A stretch of DNA of 64,000 bases. Source: Pigmentibacter sp. JX0631 (GTDB lineage Bacteria > Bdellovibrionota_B > Oligoflexia > Silvanigrellales > Silvanigrellaceae). The notes under the pieces were generated by a model. That model ran no database searches. It was not told the origin of the DNA and saw nothing but the letters and a program-made list of their open reading frames with translations. Within the stretch, counting starts at the first letter, position 1. Each line of letters opens with the position of its first letter. Positions 44,070-55,302 of this stretch are shown in pieces. The stretch lies in the NCBI RefSeq assembly GCF_029873255.1, contig NZ_CP123622.1:806501-870500 (forward strand), read 5' to 3'. Made by a program: the position numbers and the translations under genes.

Positions 44070-44564
44070 TCATAAAGGAATAGTTATAGTTCTTGGTAAT
44101 TTATCACTATTTTGCCACCAACCAATATTTGAAAAACGTAAATAATTATCTTCATTATCATTTTTGAAATATTCTAAACGCGCTTGAATTGTTGGATCAA
44201 CTAACATTTTTTTATTTGCACATATTGTTCCCATATCTTTTCCATTTATTTTTATTGTTAAACCCCATCCGTGTGGATAATCTACACCAAAAAAAGTTAT
44301 TAAAGAACAAGGCTGTTCAGTATCATAAAATGAAATTCTAAAGTTGTTAAAAGATATAGCTTCATTATCTTGAATGTGTGTTTTCTTTTTAGCCTCTAAA
44401 ATTAAGACTGCAAAAGAGGGGACAATTGAAGAAATATCATACGTATGATTATAAATTAAATCTTGTTTTGTTTGGTTTATAAATTCAACTTTAAAAATTG
44501 CAAAAGCATTGCAAAAAAATAGTGAAGAATAAAAGAAACAGAAAAATATTAAACAGCGTTTCAT
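44070..44564 (-). CDS. Secreted protein of unknown function
   Basis: 164 aa with a signal peptide (MKRCLIFFCFFYSSLFFCNAFA). The mature part, about 142 residues, is beta-rich, with two cysteines (EQPCSL and GTICANK) that may form a disulfide. I recognise no family. ATG follows AGGAG. It faces the lectin gene tail to tail, with 109 bp between the stops. Confidence 0.6.
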   Translation of the reverse strand: MKRCLIFFCFFYSSLFFCNAFAIFKVEFINQTKQDLIYNHTYDISSIVPSFAVLILEAKKKTHIQDNEAISFNNFRISFYDTEQPCSLITFFGVDYPHGWGLTIKINGKDMGTICANKKMLVDPTIQARLEYFKNDNEDNYLRFSNIGWWQNSDKLPRTITIPL

Positions 44565-44922
44565 TTTAATACTCCTATTAATTCCCTAAATGTTTATTTT
44601 TGAATTTTTTCTTCAATCTCATCATAAAAATCAACCTGTATTTAGCTAATATCGAAAAAGAAAAAAAAGATAAATAAAACAAAATAAATTTAGTAATATT
44701 CATTTATTTAGTAGACCTTAAAAAATTAATTTATTCTAGATTAAAAAACAGAATGAAAAAAAGATAAAATTATGCTTAATAGTACATTTAAATTTTATTT
44801 TTAGCAAGAATATTAAGAAATAAATTAATTTTTTTCTTCTGATTCAACCATAACCAAGAATAAAAAAAGTTTACTTTATATTTAAAGCTGAAGTAATTTT
44901 TGTATTAAGTAATAATATAATC
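44565..44922. other. 358-bp AT-rich intergenic stretch
   Basis: Between the secreted-protein gene and the pckA stop. I see no ORF, RNA gene or strong dyad; only A/T-rich runs. The promoter of the minus-strand secreted-protein gene should be at its left end. Confidence 0.4.
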
Positions 44923-46491
44923 TTATAATTGCGGACCTACTTGAGCAATTAAAGAACTGCCTTTTATTTTTTTGAAATTATCGATAAACATTTGTGCTAT
45001 TTTCTTTCTTGAAAGATCGTAAGCTTCTTTATCTTTCCAAGTATTTCTAGGATCCAATATTTCACTTGGAACATTACTTACATTGACTGGAATTTTTAAA
45101 TTAAAGACTTCAAAGTTTTTAAAAGATTCATCCTTCAACGTTCCTGCATGAATAGAATCAAGTATAGCTCTTGTGTGTTTTAAAGAAATACGTTCTCCGG
45201 AACCATAACCTCCACCAGTCCATCCTGTATTAATAAGCCAAGTTTTTACTTTTGGAAAAGTTTTTAGTTTTTCATCAAGTAATTCGGCATATTTTTGTGG
45301 AGAGCATACCATAAAAGGTGCGCCAAAACATGCTGAGAATGTTGCTGAAGGCTCTTTTACTCCAACTTCTGTTCCTGAAATTTTCGCTGTATAGCCACTC
45401 ATAAAATAATAAAGTGCCTGTTCTGAAGTTAATAAACTTACCGGCGGAAAAACTCCAAAAGCATCGCATGTTAAAAAGATTATATTATTTGCATGGCTAG
45501 TTACACATGGTACCTTAGAATTTTGTATATAATCAATTTTATATGAAGCCCTAGTATTTTCTGTGATAGTTAAATCATTATAATCAGCTAATCTAGTTTT
45601 GGGATCCAAAATAACATTTTCTAAAAGACTTCCAAAACGAATTGCTTGAAAAATATCTGGTTCTTTTTCCATGGAAAGGTGATCACATTTAGCGTAACAA
45701 CCACCCTCAATATTAAAAATTCCTTGATCACTCCAACAATGCTCATCATCACCTATTAATTTTCTTTTTGGATCCGCTGATAGAGTTGTTTTTCCTGTAC
45801 CTGATAAACCTAGTAAAATACTTACATCTCCTTGCTCACCTTCAGTTACTGAACAATGCATAGATAAAATATTTTTTTGTGGCATTAAATAATTCATAAT
45901 ACTAAAAATACCTTTTTTCATTTCACCAGCATATTCAGTACCAAGAATTACTATTTCTTTTACTTCTAAATTAAGACAAATACTTGTTTTAGATGTTACT
46001 TCAGGTATATCTTCATCAGCGCTTTCAGCTCCAGCATTATAAATTATGCAGTCAGGTTGACCAAAATTTTCTAATTCAGATTTAGTTGGTAAAATAAACA
46101 TATTTGAAACAAATAAAGCATGATATGGTCTTGAACAAATTACTCTTACCTTTAATTGACATGATTTGTCCCAACCAGCAAAGACATCAAAAACATAAAG
46201 GCGAGGTTGGACTTTAAAATATTCGATTGCTTTTTGTTTATTTGCGTTAAAGCCTTCTTCAGAAATTGGAATATTTACATCACCCCAATTAACATGAGCT
46301 TCACTTTCAGGATGTCTTACAATACGTTTATCTTTTGGACTTCTCCCTGTCTTTTCACCAGATCTGGCAGATAATGCTCCCGAAGATGTGATTATCGAAC
46401 CTATCTCATATTTTATTGCGTGTTCATATAATTCAGCAGGTAGTAAATTATGAAAAATTTCTGCATTTTTAATTCCATATTCGTTTAGCAT
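44923..46491 (-). CDS. pckA: ATP-dependent phosphoenolpyruvate carboxykinase
   Basis: 522 aa from ATG 46491 (AAGG eight nt upstream); a longer ATG at 46533 has no ribosome site. Converts oxaloacetate and ATP to phosphoenolpyruvate, the first gluconeogenic step. Motifs: RSGEKTGRSPKDK, the kinase-1a P-loop GLSGTGKTTLSADP, IGDDEHCWSD (kinase-2 metal ligands) and TGWTGGGYGSGERI. Length is normal for the bacterial ATP-type enzyme. Monocistronic. Confidence 0.97.
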   Translation of the reverse strand: MLNEYGIKNAEIFHNLLPAELYEHAIKYEIGSIITSSGALSARSGEKTGRSPKDKRIVRHPESEAHVNWGDVNIPISEEGFNANKQKAIEYFKVQPRLYVFDVFAGWDKSCQLKVRVICSRPYHALFVSNMFILPTKSELENFGQPDCIIYNAGAESADEDIPEVTSKTSICLNLEVKEIVILGTEYAGEMKKGIFSIMNYLMPQKNILSMHCSVTEGEQGDVSILLGLSGTGKTTLSADPKRKLIGDDEHCWSDQGIFNIEGGCYAKCDHLSMEKEPDIFQAIRFGSLLENVILDPKTRLADYNDLTITENTRASYKIDYIQNSKVPCVTSHANNIIFLTCDAFGVFPPVSLLTSEQALYYFMSGYTAKISGTEVGVKEPSATFSACFGAPFMVCSPQKYAELLDEKLKTFPKVKTWLINTGWTGGGYGSGERISLKHTRAILDSIHAGTLKDESFKNFEVFNLKIPVNVSNVPSEILDPRNTWKDKEAYDLSRKKIAQMFIDNFKKIKGSSLIAQVGPQL

Positions 46492-46773
46492 AAAAATATC
46501 CTTCGCAAAAAATGAATGAATTGGGCTTTTCATAATTTATGATACTAATGAACACCCTGAAGTTAGTAATTGTTAATTAACTATTTTTGTGTTGTTTATT
46601 TTAAATTTAAAAATTTTTATTTTTTAAATTAATCCTCTAAAATATAAAAACAGTTCAATAGTTAAAAGTACAATAGGAATAAATTAGAACCACTTGAATT
46701 GCATGTCAAGACGAGCTTAAAATTGAATGATAAATTTAAATTATTTGTTAAAAAATAAAATTCTTTTTGTTGA

Positions 46774-47091
46774 TTATAACGAATTTATATATTTAGCTAT
46801 AGCTTCTTTTTGTTCTGCAGTTAATGTTGCTCTATAGTCAGGCATAACATCTTTTTTACCACCATTTAAAATATCAATAATTTGCTTGTCACTATATTTT
46901 TTAAAAGGTTGTATTTTTTTCGATAAATTACTTCCAACAGGTCCATCACCTGCTCCTGAAGCACCATGGCACATTACACAATGTTGGTTATATAACCCTT
47001 TGCCTTGAGTAACCAATTGCTCATTTTTATCAGCATAAACATTAAAATCTATTGTCATGAATAAAATAAAAATTAATTTTAGCGCTTTCAT
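46774..47091 (-). CDS. Small periplasmic c-type cytochrome
   Basis: 105 aa. Signal peptide (LKLIFILFMTIDFNVYA), then one heme site CVMCH and a distal methionine in VMPDY: class I cytochrome c of the CccA type. Carries electrons in the periplasm. ATG 47091 follows GAGG by six nt. It lies 38 bp after fusA on the same strand but has an unrelated role, so co-transcription is uncertain. Confidence 0.9.
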   Translation of the reverse strand: MKALKLIFILFMTIDFNVYADKNEQLVTQGKGLYNQHCVMCHGASGAGDGPVGSNLSKKIQPFKKYSDKQIIDILNGGKKDVMPDYRATLTAEQKEAIAKYINSL

Positions 47092-47129
47092 AAAAATCCT
47101 CATGTATGAGTGCCTTAAAAACCTTTATT

Positions 47130-49205
47130 TTAGATAATACCTAAAATTTTATCTTGCAGATTCTTTGGCAGAACTTCATAATGTGAAAAATGCATAGAAC
47201 TACTCGCTCTTCCTTGCGATAAAGAACGAATATCAGTCTCATAACCAAATAAACAAGATAAAGGAATATTTGCATGCACTACTTGTAAATGTCCCCTGGT
47301 ATCGAGTCCAGCAACATGTCCTCGTCTACTATTGATATCTGAAACAATAGTACCACTATAGTCGGGTGGAACGACAACTTCAACTTTCATAATAGGTTCC
47401 ATCATGACAGGTTTTGCTGCACTTAGTGCCGTTCTTAAAGCGTTGCTTGCTGCAACTTTATAAACCACATCATCAATAGCTTGCGAATCAAAAGAATAGT
47501 CTGTTACTTTAACTTTTAAATTAACTAGTGGATAACCACATAAAGTACCACTCCCAACAGAACCATTGAGAGCTTCTTTAATAGCAGCCACAATATTCGT
47601 TGGAACCATAGATTTTGCAGGAACTTCAATTTCTACATTTCTTTTTTCATTATTTGGTTCAATTTCTAAAGAAACTTTAGCTGAAAATGTTTTATTAGAT
47701 AATGTTCTGCTGAAAGAATCGCTTGCTTTTGCAGGAATAGAAATACATTCACGATAAGATACCTGTGGATTACCAACATTTGCATTAACTTTAAATTCAC
47801 GTAACAAACGATCTGCTATAATTTGTAAGTGCAGTTCTCCCATTCCAGAAATAAGAACTTGCCCAGTTTCTTCGCTTGTAGAAACTTTTAGTGAAGGATC
47901 TTCTTGAGCTAATTTATTTAAACTTTGTTGTAATTTATCTAAATCACCACTACTTTTTGGCTCAATTGCAAGAGAAATAACTGGATCAGGAAACTTCATA
48001 GACTCATAGGCAATAGGGGCATTCACATCGCATAATGTGTCTCCGGTAGTTGCAAATTTTAAGCCTACTACAGCGACAATTTCTCCCGCTGAAGCAACTT
48101 GTAATTCTTCTCTATCGTTTGCATGCATGCGAAGTATTTTAGTTACACGTTCTTTTTTATTTTTTAAAGTATTTAAAACGGCATCACCAGTTTTAATTGA
48201 ACCAGAATAAATACGCATAAAAAATAATGCCCCAACAAATGGATCGCTCATTATTTTAAATACTATTCCTGAAAAAGATTCATCTTCTTGTGAAAGGCGT
48301 TTCCCACTTTTTACCACTCCTTCAATTTCAACTCCTTCCACTGGAGGTAAATCTAAAGGAGATGGTAAATAGTCTATTACGGCATCTAGTAAAGGCTGAA
48401 TTCCTTTATTTCTAAAAGAAGAACCCATAAAAATTGGTACAATTTTTAAATCTATAACAGCTTTTCTTAAAGCGCTTTTAATTTGCTCTGCAGTTACTTT
48501 TGCGTCAGCTAATACGGCCTCAGCCAATTCATCATCAAAATCAGCCAGATTTTCCACTAAAACTTGGCGATATAAAAGAGCATCGTCTTTTAAATTAGCA
48601 GGAATTTCTTGAATAACTGGTTGAGTATCTTTATCGTCAGAGCGCCAAATATAAGCCTGCAGAGAAATAAGATCAACAACTCCTGTAAAGCTACTTTCTG
48701 CCCCAATTGCAATTTGTGCAAAAGCAACATTTGTATTTAATTTTTCTTTCATAGATTGAATGCACATTTCAGGATCTGCACCCACTTTATCCATTTTATT
48801 TAGAAAAGCGACTCTAGGTACTTTGTAACGATCAGCCTGTCTCCAAACCGTTTCTGACTGTGGTTCTACCCCATTAGCGGCATCAAATACCGCAACAGCA
48901 CCATCAAGCACTCGCAAAGAACGTTCCACTTCAACAGTAAAATCAACATGGCCAGGAGTATCAATTAAATTGATTCGATGATCTTTCCAAAAGGTAGTTG
49001 TTGCTGCAGAAGTAATGGTGATTCCACGCTCCTGTTCTTGCACCATCCAATCCATTGTTGCTGTACCTTCGTGTACTTCCCCTAATTTATGGCTACGCCC
49101 AGTGTAATACAAAATTCGCTCAGAAGTAGTTGTTTTTCCTGCATCGATATGTGCCATGATACCAATATTGCGATATTTTCTTAATTCTAGATTACTATTA
49201 GACAT
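47130..49205 (-). CDS. fusA: Translation elongation factor G
   Basis: 691 aa. GTPase motifs AHIDAGKTT (P-loop), [11 protein letters not shown] (switch I), DTPGH and NKMDKVGA are present, then domains II-V ([35 protein letters not shown]). It drives ribosomal translocation. The gene stands apart from the str operon, so it may be a second copy (fusA2-like); the rest of the genome is not visible. A short dyad, GGGAT-agcg-ATCC, lies about 45 bp upstream. Confidence 0.95.
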   Translation of the reverse strand: MSNSNLELRKYRNIGIMAHIDAGKTTTSERILYYTGRSHKLGEVHEGTATMDWMVQEQERGITITSAATTTFWKDHRINLIDTPGHVDFTVEVERSLRVLDGAVAVFDAANGVEPQSETVWRQADRYKVPRVAFLNKMDKVGADPEMCIQSMKEKLNTNVAFAQIAIGAESSFTGVVDLISLQAYIWRSDDKDTQPVIQEIPANLKDDALLYRQVLVENLADFDDELAEAVLADAKVTAEQIKSALRKAVIDLKIVPIFMGSSFRNKGIQPLLDAVIDYLPSPLDLPPVEGVEIEGVVKSGKRLSQEDESFSGIVFKIMSDPFVGALFFMRIYSGSIKTGDAVLNTLKNKKERVTKILRMHANDREELQVASAGEIVAVVGLKFATTGDTLCDVNAPIAYESMKFPDPVISLAIEPKSSGDLDKLQQSLNKLAQEDPSLKVSTSEETGQVLISGMGELHLQIIADRLLREFKVNANVGNPQVSYRECISIPAKASDSFSRTLSNKTFSAKVSLEIEPNNEKRNVEIEVPAKSMVPTNIVAAIKEALNGSVGSGTLCGYPLVNLKVKVTDYSFDSQAIDDVVYKVAASNALRTALSAAKPVMMEPIMKVEVVVPPDYSGTIVSDINSRRGHVAGLDTRGHLQVVHANIPLSCLFGYETDIRSLSQGRASSSMHFSHYEVLPKNLQDKILGII

Positions 49206-49535
49206 AATTAAGTTCTTTCAACAATGTAATATAATTGAGAAATTCAAAGGGGATAGCGATCCTCTATGCATGATTAGGTATACAATTTATCTTTAAAAAT
49301 CAACAACTGATGCAGTTACATGAACTATCAATCATTGTAGAGGTAGTTAAAAGTAGCTTTAATTCTTGAAAAGAAAGAAATTATATTAAAGGTATTTGTT
49401 AGTAAAATTCTCTTTAAGCGAATAATTAGGAACAAAATTTTTTTGACACCAAGCATATTTTATAAATCTAGTTAATACTGATCAATAATAGCCCATGTTA
49501 AAATATAATTTAAGCTAACAATCAGGAGAATAAAA
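49206..49535. other. 330-bp intergenic region upstream of fusA and a secreted protein
   Basis: Holds the divergent promoters of fusA and the next gene. TTGACA at 49443-49448 faces rightward, with a poor -10 18 bp later. GGGATAGCGATCC near 49247 is a short dyad on the fusA side. No ORF or RNA gene is evident. Confidence 0.4.
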
Positions 49536-49886
49536 ATGCGCCACACAAATTTACTTTTTATCAAAATATTATTTGTTTTTATTGCACTCATAACATGTCA
49601 ATTCAGTTACGCAGGAACCTGCACCATTCATGTAACTCGTGAGGCTTGCCCAGGAATGGAAAAAGACAGCTATGCAAAATGTGGTGGAAAACCTAGTTGT
49701 GATGAAACGAAAAAAACAGGCAGCGCAGATGCATGTGCAAAAGCAGCTTTAGAAGCTTGTGATAACGTTGCAGCAAGGCAAAAACAAACAAAAACAAAGA
49801 AAATTACAGCCGATTTTGATGGCGCTCCTGTTGAGGGAGGGAAGAATTTTTGTGATCCAAGTCGCCCCGACTTTAATAAGTGCTAA
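49536..49886 (+). CDS. Small secreted cysteine-rich protein
   Basis: 116 aa with a signal peptide (LLFIKILFVFIALITCQFSYA). The mature part holds eight cysteines (CTIHVTREACPG, KCGGKPSCDE, ACAKAALEACDN, FCDPSRPDFNKC), which would give several disulfides, and a lysine-rich segment. Family unknown. SD AGGAG precedes ATG. It is 39 bp upstream of a chemoreceptor gene on the same strand. Confidence 0.65.
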   Translation: MRHTNLLFIKILFVFIALITCQFSYAGTCTIHVTREACPGMEKDSYAKCGGKPSCDETKKTGSADACAKAALEACDNVAARQKQTKTKKITADFDGAPVEGGKNFCDPSRPDFNKC

Positions 49887-49925
49887 AGTTTAGGTTTAGA
49901 TTATTAAAAATCAAACTGGAAATTT

Positions 49926-51428
49926 ATGAAAATATTAAATAAACTTTCCTTAAAAGCAAAATTAAACCTCCTAAATGGTACTTTAGCTCTATTTTTATTA
50001 CTTGTAAGCGCTGTTGCCCAATTTGGAATTCATTCAAGTAATTTAATAATTGAACAACTTTCTTCTAATGAATCTTCTCATTGGTTAAATCAATCCTTAA
50101 TTGTAAAATCAGATATTCAAGTCGCAGTGCGAGTGGCATTTGAACCTTATGCTGAAGGAAAAGCTGTTGCTGCTGGTCCTATAAAAGATGCTAATGATTC
50201 TATAAAAACATTTGAACAAAATTTAGATAAATTTGCTGCTGAAAGTAAATTTACCCCTGAAGAAAGTACTAAATTTAACAAATTAAAAGACCAATGGAAA
50301 ACCATTAAAGAAAGTTTGACTGTAATTTTAAAAAATATGCAAGAAGGTAAGTTAAAACGAGAAGAAATTAATGCACTGATAATAAAAACCGAAGATGCTT
50401 TTTTAAATGTAAATGATATTTTAAGTGAAATATTAGCAGGAAACAGAAAAAAAACTTTAGAACTCCATACTACTGCTCAATTAAAAGAAAAAATTTATTT
50501 CGCAGGACTTTTAACACTACTTATTTTAACAATAACTATTTCTGTTATTAGCTTTGTTTTTACAATAAGATTAAATAGAAGCTTTAAAAAACTAAGTACA
50601 GATCTTTTTAGTAGATCAAAAGAAATAACAACTGTTGTTAGCTCGCTAAAAGAAAGTTCAGATTCTCTTAATTCTGCAATTAACGAACAGTCCCATTCAA
50701 TCCATGATACAACCGCAGCAATAAATCAAATGAATTCAACAGTTAATAATACAACTTTAAATACAAGAGAATTATTTGATGTTTCTAAAAGTTCATTAGA
50801 AAGAGCAGATAGTGGCAAATTAATTATGTCAAATTTAGTTACAGCAATGGAAGCAATTCATAAATCTAACGAACAATTACAAGAGATAAGCCAAATAATA
50901 ACTCAAATAAATACAAAAACAGCAGTAATAAATGACATAGTCTCTAAAACAGAATTATTATCCCTCAATGCTTCTATTGAATCTGCGCGCGCAGGTGAGC
51001 AAGGAAAAGGCTTTGCAGTTGTTGCTGAAGAAGTAGGTAATTTGGCGAAAATTAGCGGTAAATCATCAAAAGAAATCCAAGATTTAATCTCAAAAAGCGA
51101 AGAACAGGTTTCAAAAATAATAGAACAAACTAAAAAAAGAGTTGATGATGTAAAAGAAGTAACAAATAATGCACAAAAATCATTTGAAGATATTTCAGAA
51201 AATATTTCCTCGCTTTCGAATTTTATCGAAAAAATTACTATGGCTACTCAAGAACAAGAAATAGGAATTAAACAAGTTTCTAGTGCTATGGAAAATATAG
51301 AGCGTTCCACTTCAAATATTCAGAAATCTATTGGGGTAACAAGTAATTGTTCAGAAAATTTAGTAGAACAAGGAAATAAATTAGAATTTGCATCAAAAGA
51401 TATAGATAAATTAATCAGCGGTTACTGA
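49926..51428 (+). CDS. Methyl-accepting chemotaxis protein, 4HB-type
   Basis: 500 aa. TM1 at about 12-32, a helical periplasmic domain of four-helix-bundle type (about 35-185), TM2 at about 190-212, then the signalling coiled coil with [11 protein letters not shown] and [15 protein letters not shown] at the tip. It is a paralogue of the Cache receptor at 11.9 kb in its cytoplasmic half, sharing the same short signalling arm. The stop lies seven bases inside the end of the convergent SCO gene. Confidence 0.9.
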   Translation: MKILNKLSLKAKLNLLNGTLALFLLLVSAVAQFGIHSSNLIIEQLSSNESSHWLNQSLIVKSDIQVAVRVAFEPYAEGKAVAAGPIKDANDSIKTFEQNLDKFAAESKFTPEESTKFNKLKDQWKTIKESLTVILKNMQEGKLKREEINALIIKTEDAFLNVNDILSEILAGNRKKTLELHTTAQLKEKIYFAGLLTLLILTITISVISFVFTIRLNRSFKKLSTDLFSRSKEITTVVSSLKESSDSLNSAINEQSHSIHDTTAAINQMNSTVNNTTLNTRELFDVSKSSLERADSGKLIMSNLVTAMEAIHKSNEQLQEISQIITQINTKTAVINDIVSKTELLSLNASIESARAGEQGKGFAVVAEEVGNLAKISGKSSKEIQDLISKSEEQVSKIIEQTKKRVDDVKEVTNNAQKSFEDISENISSLSNFIEKITMATQEQEIGIKQVSSAMENIERSTSNIQKSIGVTSNCSENLVEQGNKLEFASKDIDKLISGY

Positions 51429-52162
51429 TTACTTAAAATAGAAACATATTTACCATTCTGTTCTTTATACTTGCTAAATTTAGTCATAATTTTTTCAATA
51501 AATGAACCTAACTCACCAGAACTAGTTTCAATAATTGCTTGTTTTATTTCTTTTGGCTCATAAACTATCCCATATAAGTAGCGATAAAAAGTTCCATCTT
51601 TTTTTATAAAAAATAAAGCTGCTGCATGGGAATACTCACCAGTTCTAGGCTCATATTCATAATAAAAATTTAATTGTTTAGTTAGCTTTTTAATAGATTC
51701 TTCATCAGCCACTAAAAAGTCCCATTTAGCAGACTCCTGGCCAGTCTTAGGTACCCAGACTTTGTGTTTTTCAGCAGCAATATCAACATTATCTTTTGGA
51801 TCAAAACTAACTGTTGCTATTCTAAAACCATCTCCTATTTTCCAACCAAGTTTTTTTAGTGAGTCTGCTAAATTAACAAATTGCAAGGCACACATGGTTG
51901 TGCATTTATAATAATTTAATGTAATAATTAAAACTTTTTCGTTCTGCAACAAATCGTTTAAAGAAACAATATTTCCTAATTGATTTTTAAATTTTAAAGA
52001 TAAATCTACTTTTGTGTTTAATTTCTCATAAATTTCTCCTTGTTTTTCTTGCTTTATCGTTTCTGCATAACTCCTATGATGGAATGCTATTAAGATAATT
52101 CCAAGCAAAACGAGATATATTATACTTTTTCTTTTTTGCTGAAGATATTTTTTTTGGGCCAT
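51422..52162 (-). CDS. SCO1/SenC-family copper protein
   Basis: 246 aa. A membrane anchor at about 15-32, then a thioredoxin-like SCO domain with the copper motif [10 protein letters not shown] (CxxxC) and the distal histidine in [10 protein letters not shown]. It helps insert copper into the CuA site of cytochrome oxidase or reduce its cysteines. ATG 52162 follows AGAGGA. No oxidase genes are in the window. Divergent from proC. Confidence 0.9.
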   Translation of the reverse strand: MAQKKYLQQKRKSIIYLVLLGIILIAFHHRSYAETIKQEKQGEIYEKLNTKVDLSLKFKNQLGNIVSLNDLLQNEKVLIITLNYYKCTTMCALQFVNLADSLKKLGWKIGDGFRIATVSFDPKDNVDIAAEKHKVWVPKTGQESAKWDFLVADEESIKKLTKQLNFYYEYEPRTGEYSHAAALFFIKKDGTFYRYLYGIVYEPKEIKQAIIETSSGELGSFIEKIMTKFSKYKEQNGKYVSILSNQ

Positions 52163-52261
52163 ACAAGATTTCCTCTTTTAAAGAGTTTAACAGATGATAA
52201 ATCGTTGCTCTTCACAGTTGATACCATTAGAATCGAATTTGTTATAATAGGAGGAGCTACT

Positions 52262-53146
52262 TTGAGCAAAATTCTTTCAGGAAAAATTGTTGTAATTGGT
52301 TTTGGAAATATAGGCAAAGCTCTTGTAAGGGGGCTACAAATCACAGGCCATGAAGTCGAAATATATGTTTGTGATAGGGGAGAACTGCCCGCGCATGAAG
52401 AATTTCCCGAAGGACTAGATTTTAACAAAATTACATATTTAAATTATGATAGTATCCCTAATTTAAAAAATAGTTTATTTCTAAATGAAAATGATACTAT
52501 TATTTTATCTGTTAAACCACAAAATTTTATTGAAGCCATTGAACGTTGGAAATCAGTGTTTTTAAATAACCAAAATTTTCCGTTAGTCATTTCAGTTCTC
52601 GCGGGAACACCTACAGAAGTTATCCATAAATACTTTTCTGAAGATTGCCCCGTTGTTCGAAGCATGCCAAATATTGCTGCAACTATTGATTGTTCTGCAA
52701 CCGTAATAAGTGCTAGTAAAAAAACTCCAAAACATTTTTTAGAGCGAGCAAAAATTATTTTTGATGCAGTAGGAAAAACTTGGATCACTAATGAAGATCA
52801 ACTTGATGCCGTCACAGGGTTAAGTGGTAGTGGTCCAGCTTACATTTACATGGTGATTGAAGCCATGGCAGATGGTGGTGTTAAAATGGGATTATCTCGT
52901 CAACTTTCCATAGAACTTGCCACCCAAACTGTATTAGGTGCTGCAAAACTCGTTCAAGAAACAAAAATACATCCTGCTGTTTTGCGCGACCAAGTGACTA
53001 CACCTGGCGGAACTACAATTAGCGCTATTCATGAATTGGAAAAATTTGGCTTAAGACCCATGCTCATTTCAGCTGTTGTAACCGCCTCAGAACGTAGTGC
53101 TGCATTAGCTAAACTAGTAGAAACAAAAATAAAAGAGCAAGTTTAA
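52262..53146 (+). CDS. proC: Pyrroline-5-carboxylate reductase
   Basis: 294 aa. Reduces pyrroline-5-carboxylate to proline with NAD(P)H. Rossmann motif VVIGFGNIGKALVRG, then SVKPQNF, RSMPNIAA and the ProC signature LDAVTGLSGSGPAYIY with GGTTISAIHELE near the end. TTG 52262 is chosen because GGAGG lies seven nt before it and homology starts just after; the frame upstream, to 52136, overlaps the SCO gene and is not conserved-looking. Confidence 0.95.
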   Translation: MSKILSGKIVVIGFGNIGKALVRGLQITGHEVEIYVCDRGELPAHEEFPEGLDFNKITYLNYDSIPNLKNSLFLNENDTIILSVKPQNFIEAIERWKSVFLNNQNFPLVISVLAGTPTEVIHKYFSEDCPVVRSMPNIAATIDCSATVISASKKTPKHFLERAKIIFDAVGKTWITNEDQLDAVTGLSGSGPAYIYMVIEAMADGGVKMGLSRQLSIELATQTVLGAAKLVQETKIHPAVLRDQVTTPGGTTISAIHELEKFGLRPMLISAVVTASERSAALAKLVETKIKEQV

Positions 53147-53338
53147 AATAAAAGTAAAATTGTTCTTTTCCACTCTTTTATCTCAAACAAAATATTGACT
53201 AAAATTTTTTCTCTAAGAAAAAATAGATAAATATTTTTCTTTCCTTTAAACCCTGAAATTACGATATAGCATAAGCCTACAATGGGTTTGTGCTTTAAGG
53301 CTTATTTTCATTTTAGCAACTTAGGGAGAAGTCTTATA

Positions 53339-54583
53339 ATGAATATTCTTGTTATCAATAGTGGAAGTTCTTCCCTTAAATTTCAAATAATTGAAACAGA
53401 CCAAGCTCTTATAGATAGTTCAACAGACAAAATTAAACTCAAAGGCTTAATAGATAGAATTGGTACGCAAGCTCTTGCAAAAATTTCAGTTCCAAATGGC
53501 ATTGAAATTAAAGAGTCCGTTGCAATACGCGATCACTCTGCAGCATTAGATTATATTTTTAAAAAGATTACTTCTGGCACCCTTAATTTAGATGGAATTT
53601 TTTCTTTAACAGATATTCATGCGATAGGGCACAGAGTTGTTCACGGCGGTGAAAAATTTTCTAAATCTGTTTTAGTAGATAAAACTGTCCTAAAAAGTAT
53701 AGAAGACTGTATTGATTTAGCACCTCTTCACAATCCAGCTAACCTAAAAGGAATTCAAGCAACTTTAGCATTATTCGGTGAAAAAGTTCCCCATGCTGTT
53801 GTATTTGATACTGCCTTTCACTCAACTATTCCCGAAGTAAACTATCTTTACGCATTACCATATCAATATTATCGTCGGTACCGTATTCGGAAGTATGGTT
53901 TCCATGGATTGTCACACCGCTATGTAAGTTATCATTATCGCAAAAAAGTGGGTATTGAACGAGATAAAGTAAATATTATTACTGTGCATTTAGGAAACGG
54001 ATGTTCAATATGTTCTATTAAAGAGGGAAAATCCTTTAATACATCCATGGGTTTCACGCCATTAGCTGGCTTAATTATGGGAACAAGAGCGGGAGATATC
54101 GACGCATCAATTCCTGAATATCTTGCACATAAAGAAGGAATTACCTTATCAGATATAGATATTCTTTTAAATAAAGCATCAGGTTTACTAGGAATTTCTG
54201 GTTTAACAAATGACATGCGTGAACTGCTTGATGAAGAAAGAGAACATCATGATAGACGTGCTACTTTAGCTATAGATATGTTTACTATGCGCATAAAACA
54301 TTATTTAGGAGCATATTTAGCTGAAATGGGCGGCGCAGATGCTATTATTTTCACGGGCGGAATAGGTGAAAACTCATCTGAAGTTCGGAGAAGAATTTGT
54401 GAAGGCCTGCAGTTTTTAGGGATTGAATTAAACGAGCAAGCAAATAAAGAAAAATGTTTGGGAGTTGAAGGAGATATTTCTGCCCCAAATAGTAAAGTAA
54501 AAGCTTGGGTTATTCCAACCAATGAAGAATTAATGATCGCTCGCGATACTTTTCGCTGCGTAAATGGTTTGCCTGCATTTTAA
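53339..54583 (+). CDS. ackA: Acetate kinase
   Basis: 414 aa. Motifs: VINSGSSSLKFQ, HRVVHGGEKF, FDTAFHST, YRIRKYGFHGLSHRYVS and FTGGIGENS. Interconverts acetyl phosphate and acetate with ADP/ATP. ATG 53339 follows AGGGAG. Together with pta, 700 bp away on the opposite strand, it forms the acetate overflow/activation route; the two are not an operon because a secreted-protein gene lies between. Confidence 0.97.
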   Translation: MNILVINSGSSSLKFQIIETDQALIDSSTDKIKLKGLIDRIGTQALAKISVPNGIEIKESVAIRDHSAALDYIFKKITSGTLNLDGIFSLTDIHAIGHRVVHGGEKFSKSVLVDKTVLKSIEDCIDLAPLHNPANLKGIQATLALFGEKVPHAVVFDTAFHSTIPEVNYLYALPYQYYRRYRIRKYGFHGLSHRYVSYHYRKKVGIERDKVNIITVHLGNGCSICSIKEGKSFNTSMGFTPLAGLIMGTRAGDIDASIPEYLAHKEGITLSDIDILLNKASGLLGISGLTNDMRELLDEEREHHDRRATLAIDMFTMRIKHYLGAYLAEMGGADAIIFTGGIGENSSEVRRRICEGLQFLGIELNEQANKEKCLGVEGDISAPNSKVKAWVIPTNEELMIARDTFRCVNGLPAF

Positions 54584-54732
54584 AAGTTTCTAAATATTTT
54601 TGCTTTCAGACATTTATTTTGCTAACTTAATTAATGTCTTTGATATTCCCTGAAGCCCTCTTTTAGTACAATTTGTTTAATATAAAACTAGTACAATTTT
54701 TATTTTTTAGAATAACTCAATTGAGGTGTTTT

Positions 54733-55302
54733 ATGAAACAGAATATTCATTTTGTCCTCAAAAATATTTTAATTTTAACGCTTTTTTTCTCTACTAAATT
54801 ATATGCTAACAATATTAATTTTTATTTAAATAGTAAAATAGCAAATAACTTTGTTGATTTAAAAAAAAATGTTGAATCTGCATGTATTTTTGAAAGCCCT
54901 TATAATAAAAAGTGCATGTCATATTCCACTTTATTTAATGAATATTTTATTAGCAGGGGAAACTTTTCTGTTGAGTATAACAATTTAAACTCAGGCAGTG
55001 CAACTACAGTGGTTATTTGTCACATAACAAAAAATAAACTTAAATATGTAACAAATCCTTTTTCTATAGACAAAAATTTTTTAGATTATACTGAAAATTT
55101 TGAATACCAATTTAATATTAAATTTAATTGGTTTGTTGATAAAAATGTATTAAAAAATAAGAAATATTTTTTTATTACTAATCAAAAGTTACAAATAGAA
55201 TTTATAACAGAGCCGAACAGCATTAATCAGCAAATAGATCAAACTTGTTTGAAAAAAATTTTTCAAGAAATACTCAACTTAAATGCTGTTCCCTTAACTT
55301 AG
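54733..55302 (+). CDS. Secreted protein of unknown function
   Basis: 189 aa with a signal peptide (NILILTLFFSTKLYA). The mature part is asparagine/lysine/phenylalanine rich, with four cysteines (ACIF, KKCMS, VICH, TCLK). No family is recognised. ATG 54733 has GAGG seven nt upstream; the longer frame upstream lacks a site. Its end overlaps the convergent pta gene by nine bases. Confidence 0.55.
   Translation: MKQNIHFVLKNILILTLFFSTKLYANNINFYLNSKIANNFVDLKKNVESACIFESPYNKKCMSYSTLFNEYFISRGNFSVEYNNLNSGSATTVVICHITKNKLKYVTNPFSIDKNFLDYTENFEYQFNIKFNWFVDKNVLKNKKYFFITNQKLQIEFITEPNSINQQIDQTCLKKIFQEILNLNAVPLT

Noticed and set aside
47566-47757. 63-aa ORF opposite fusA
   Set aside because: Antisense shadow of EF-G.
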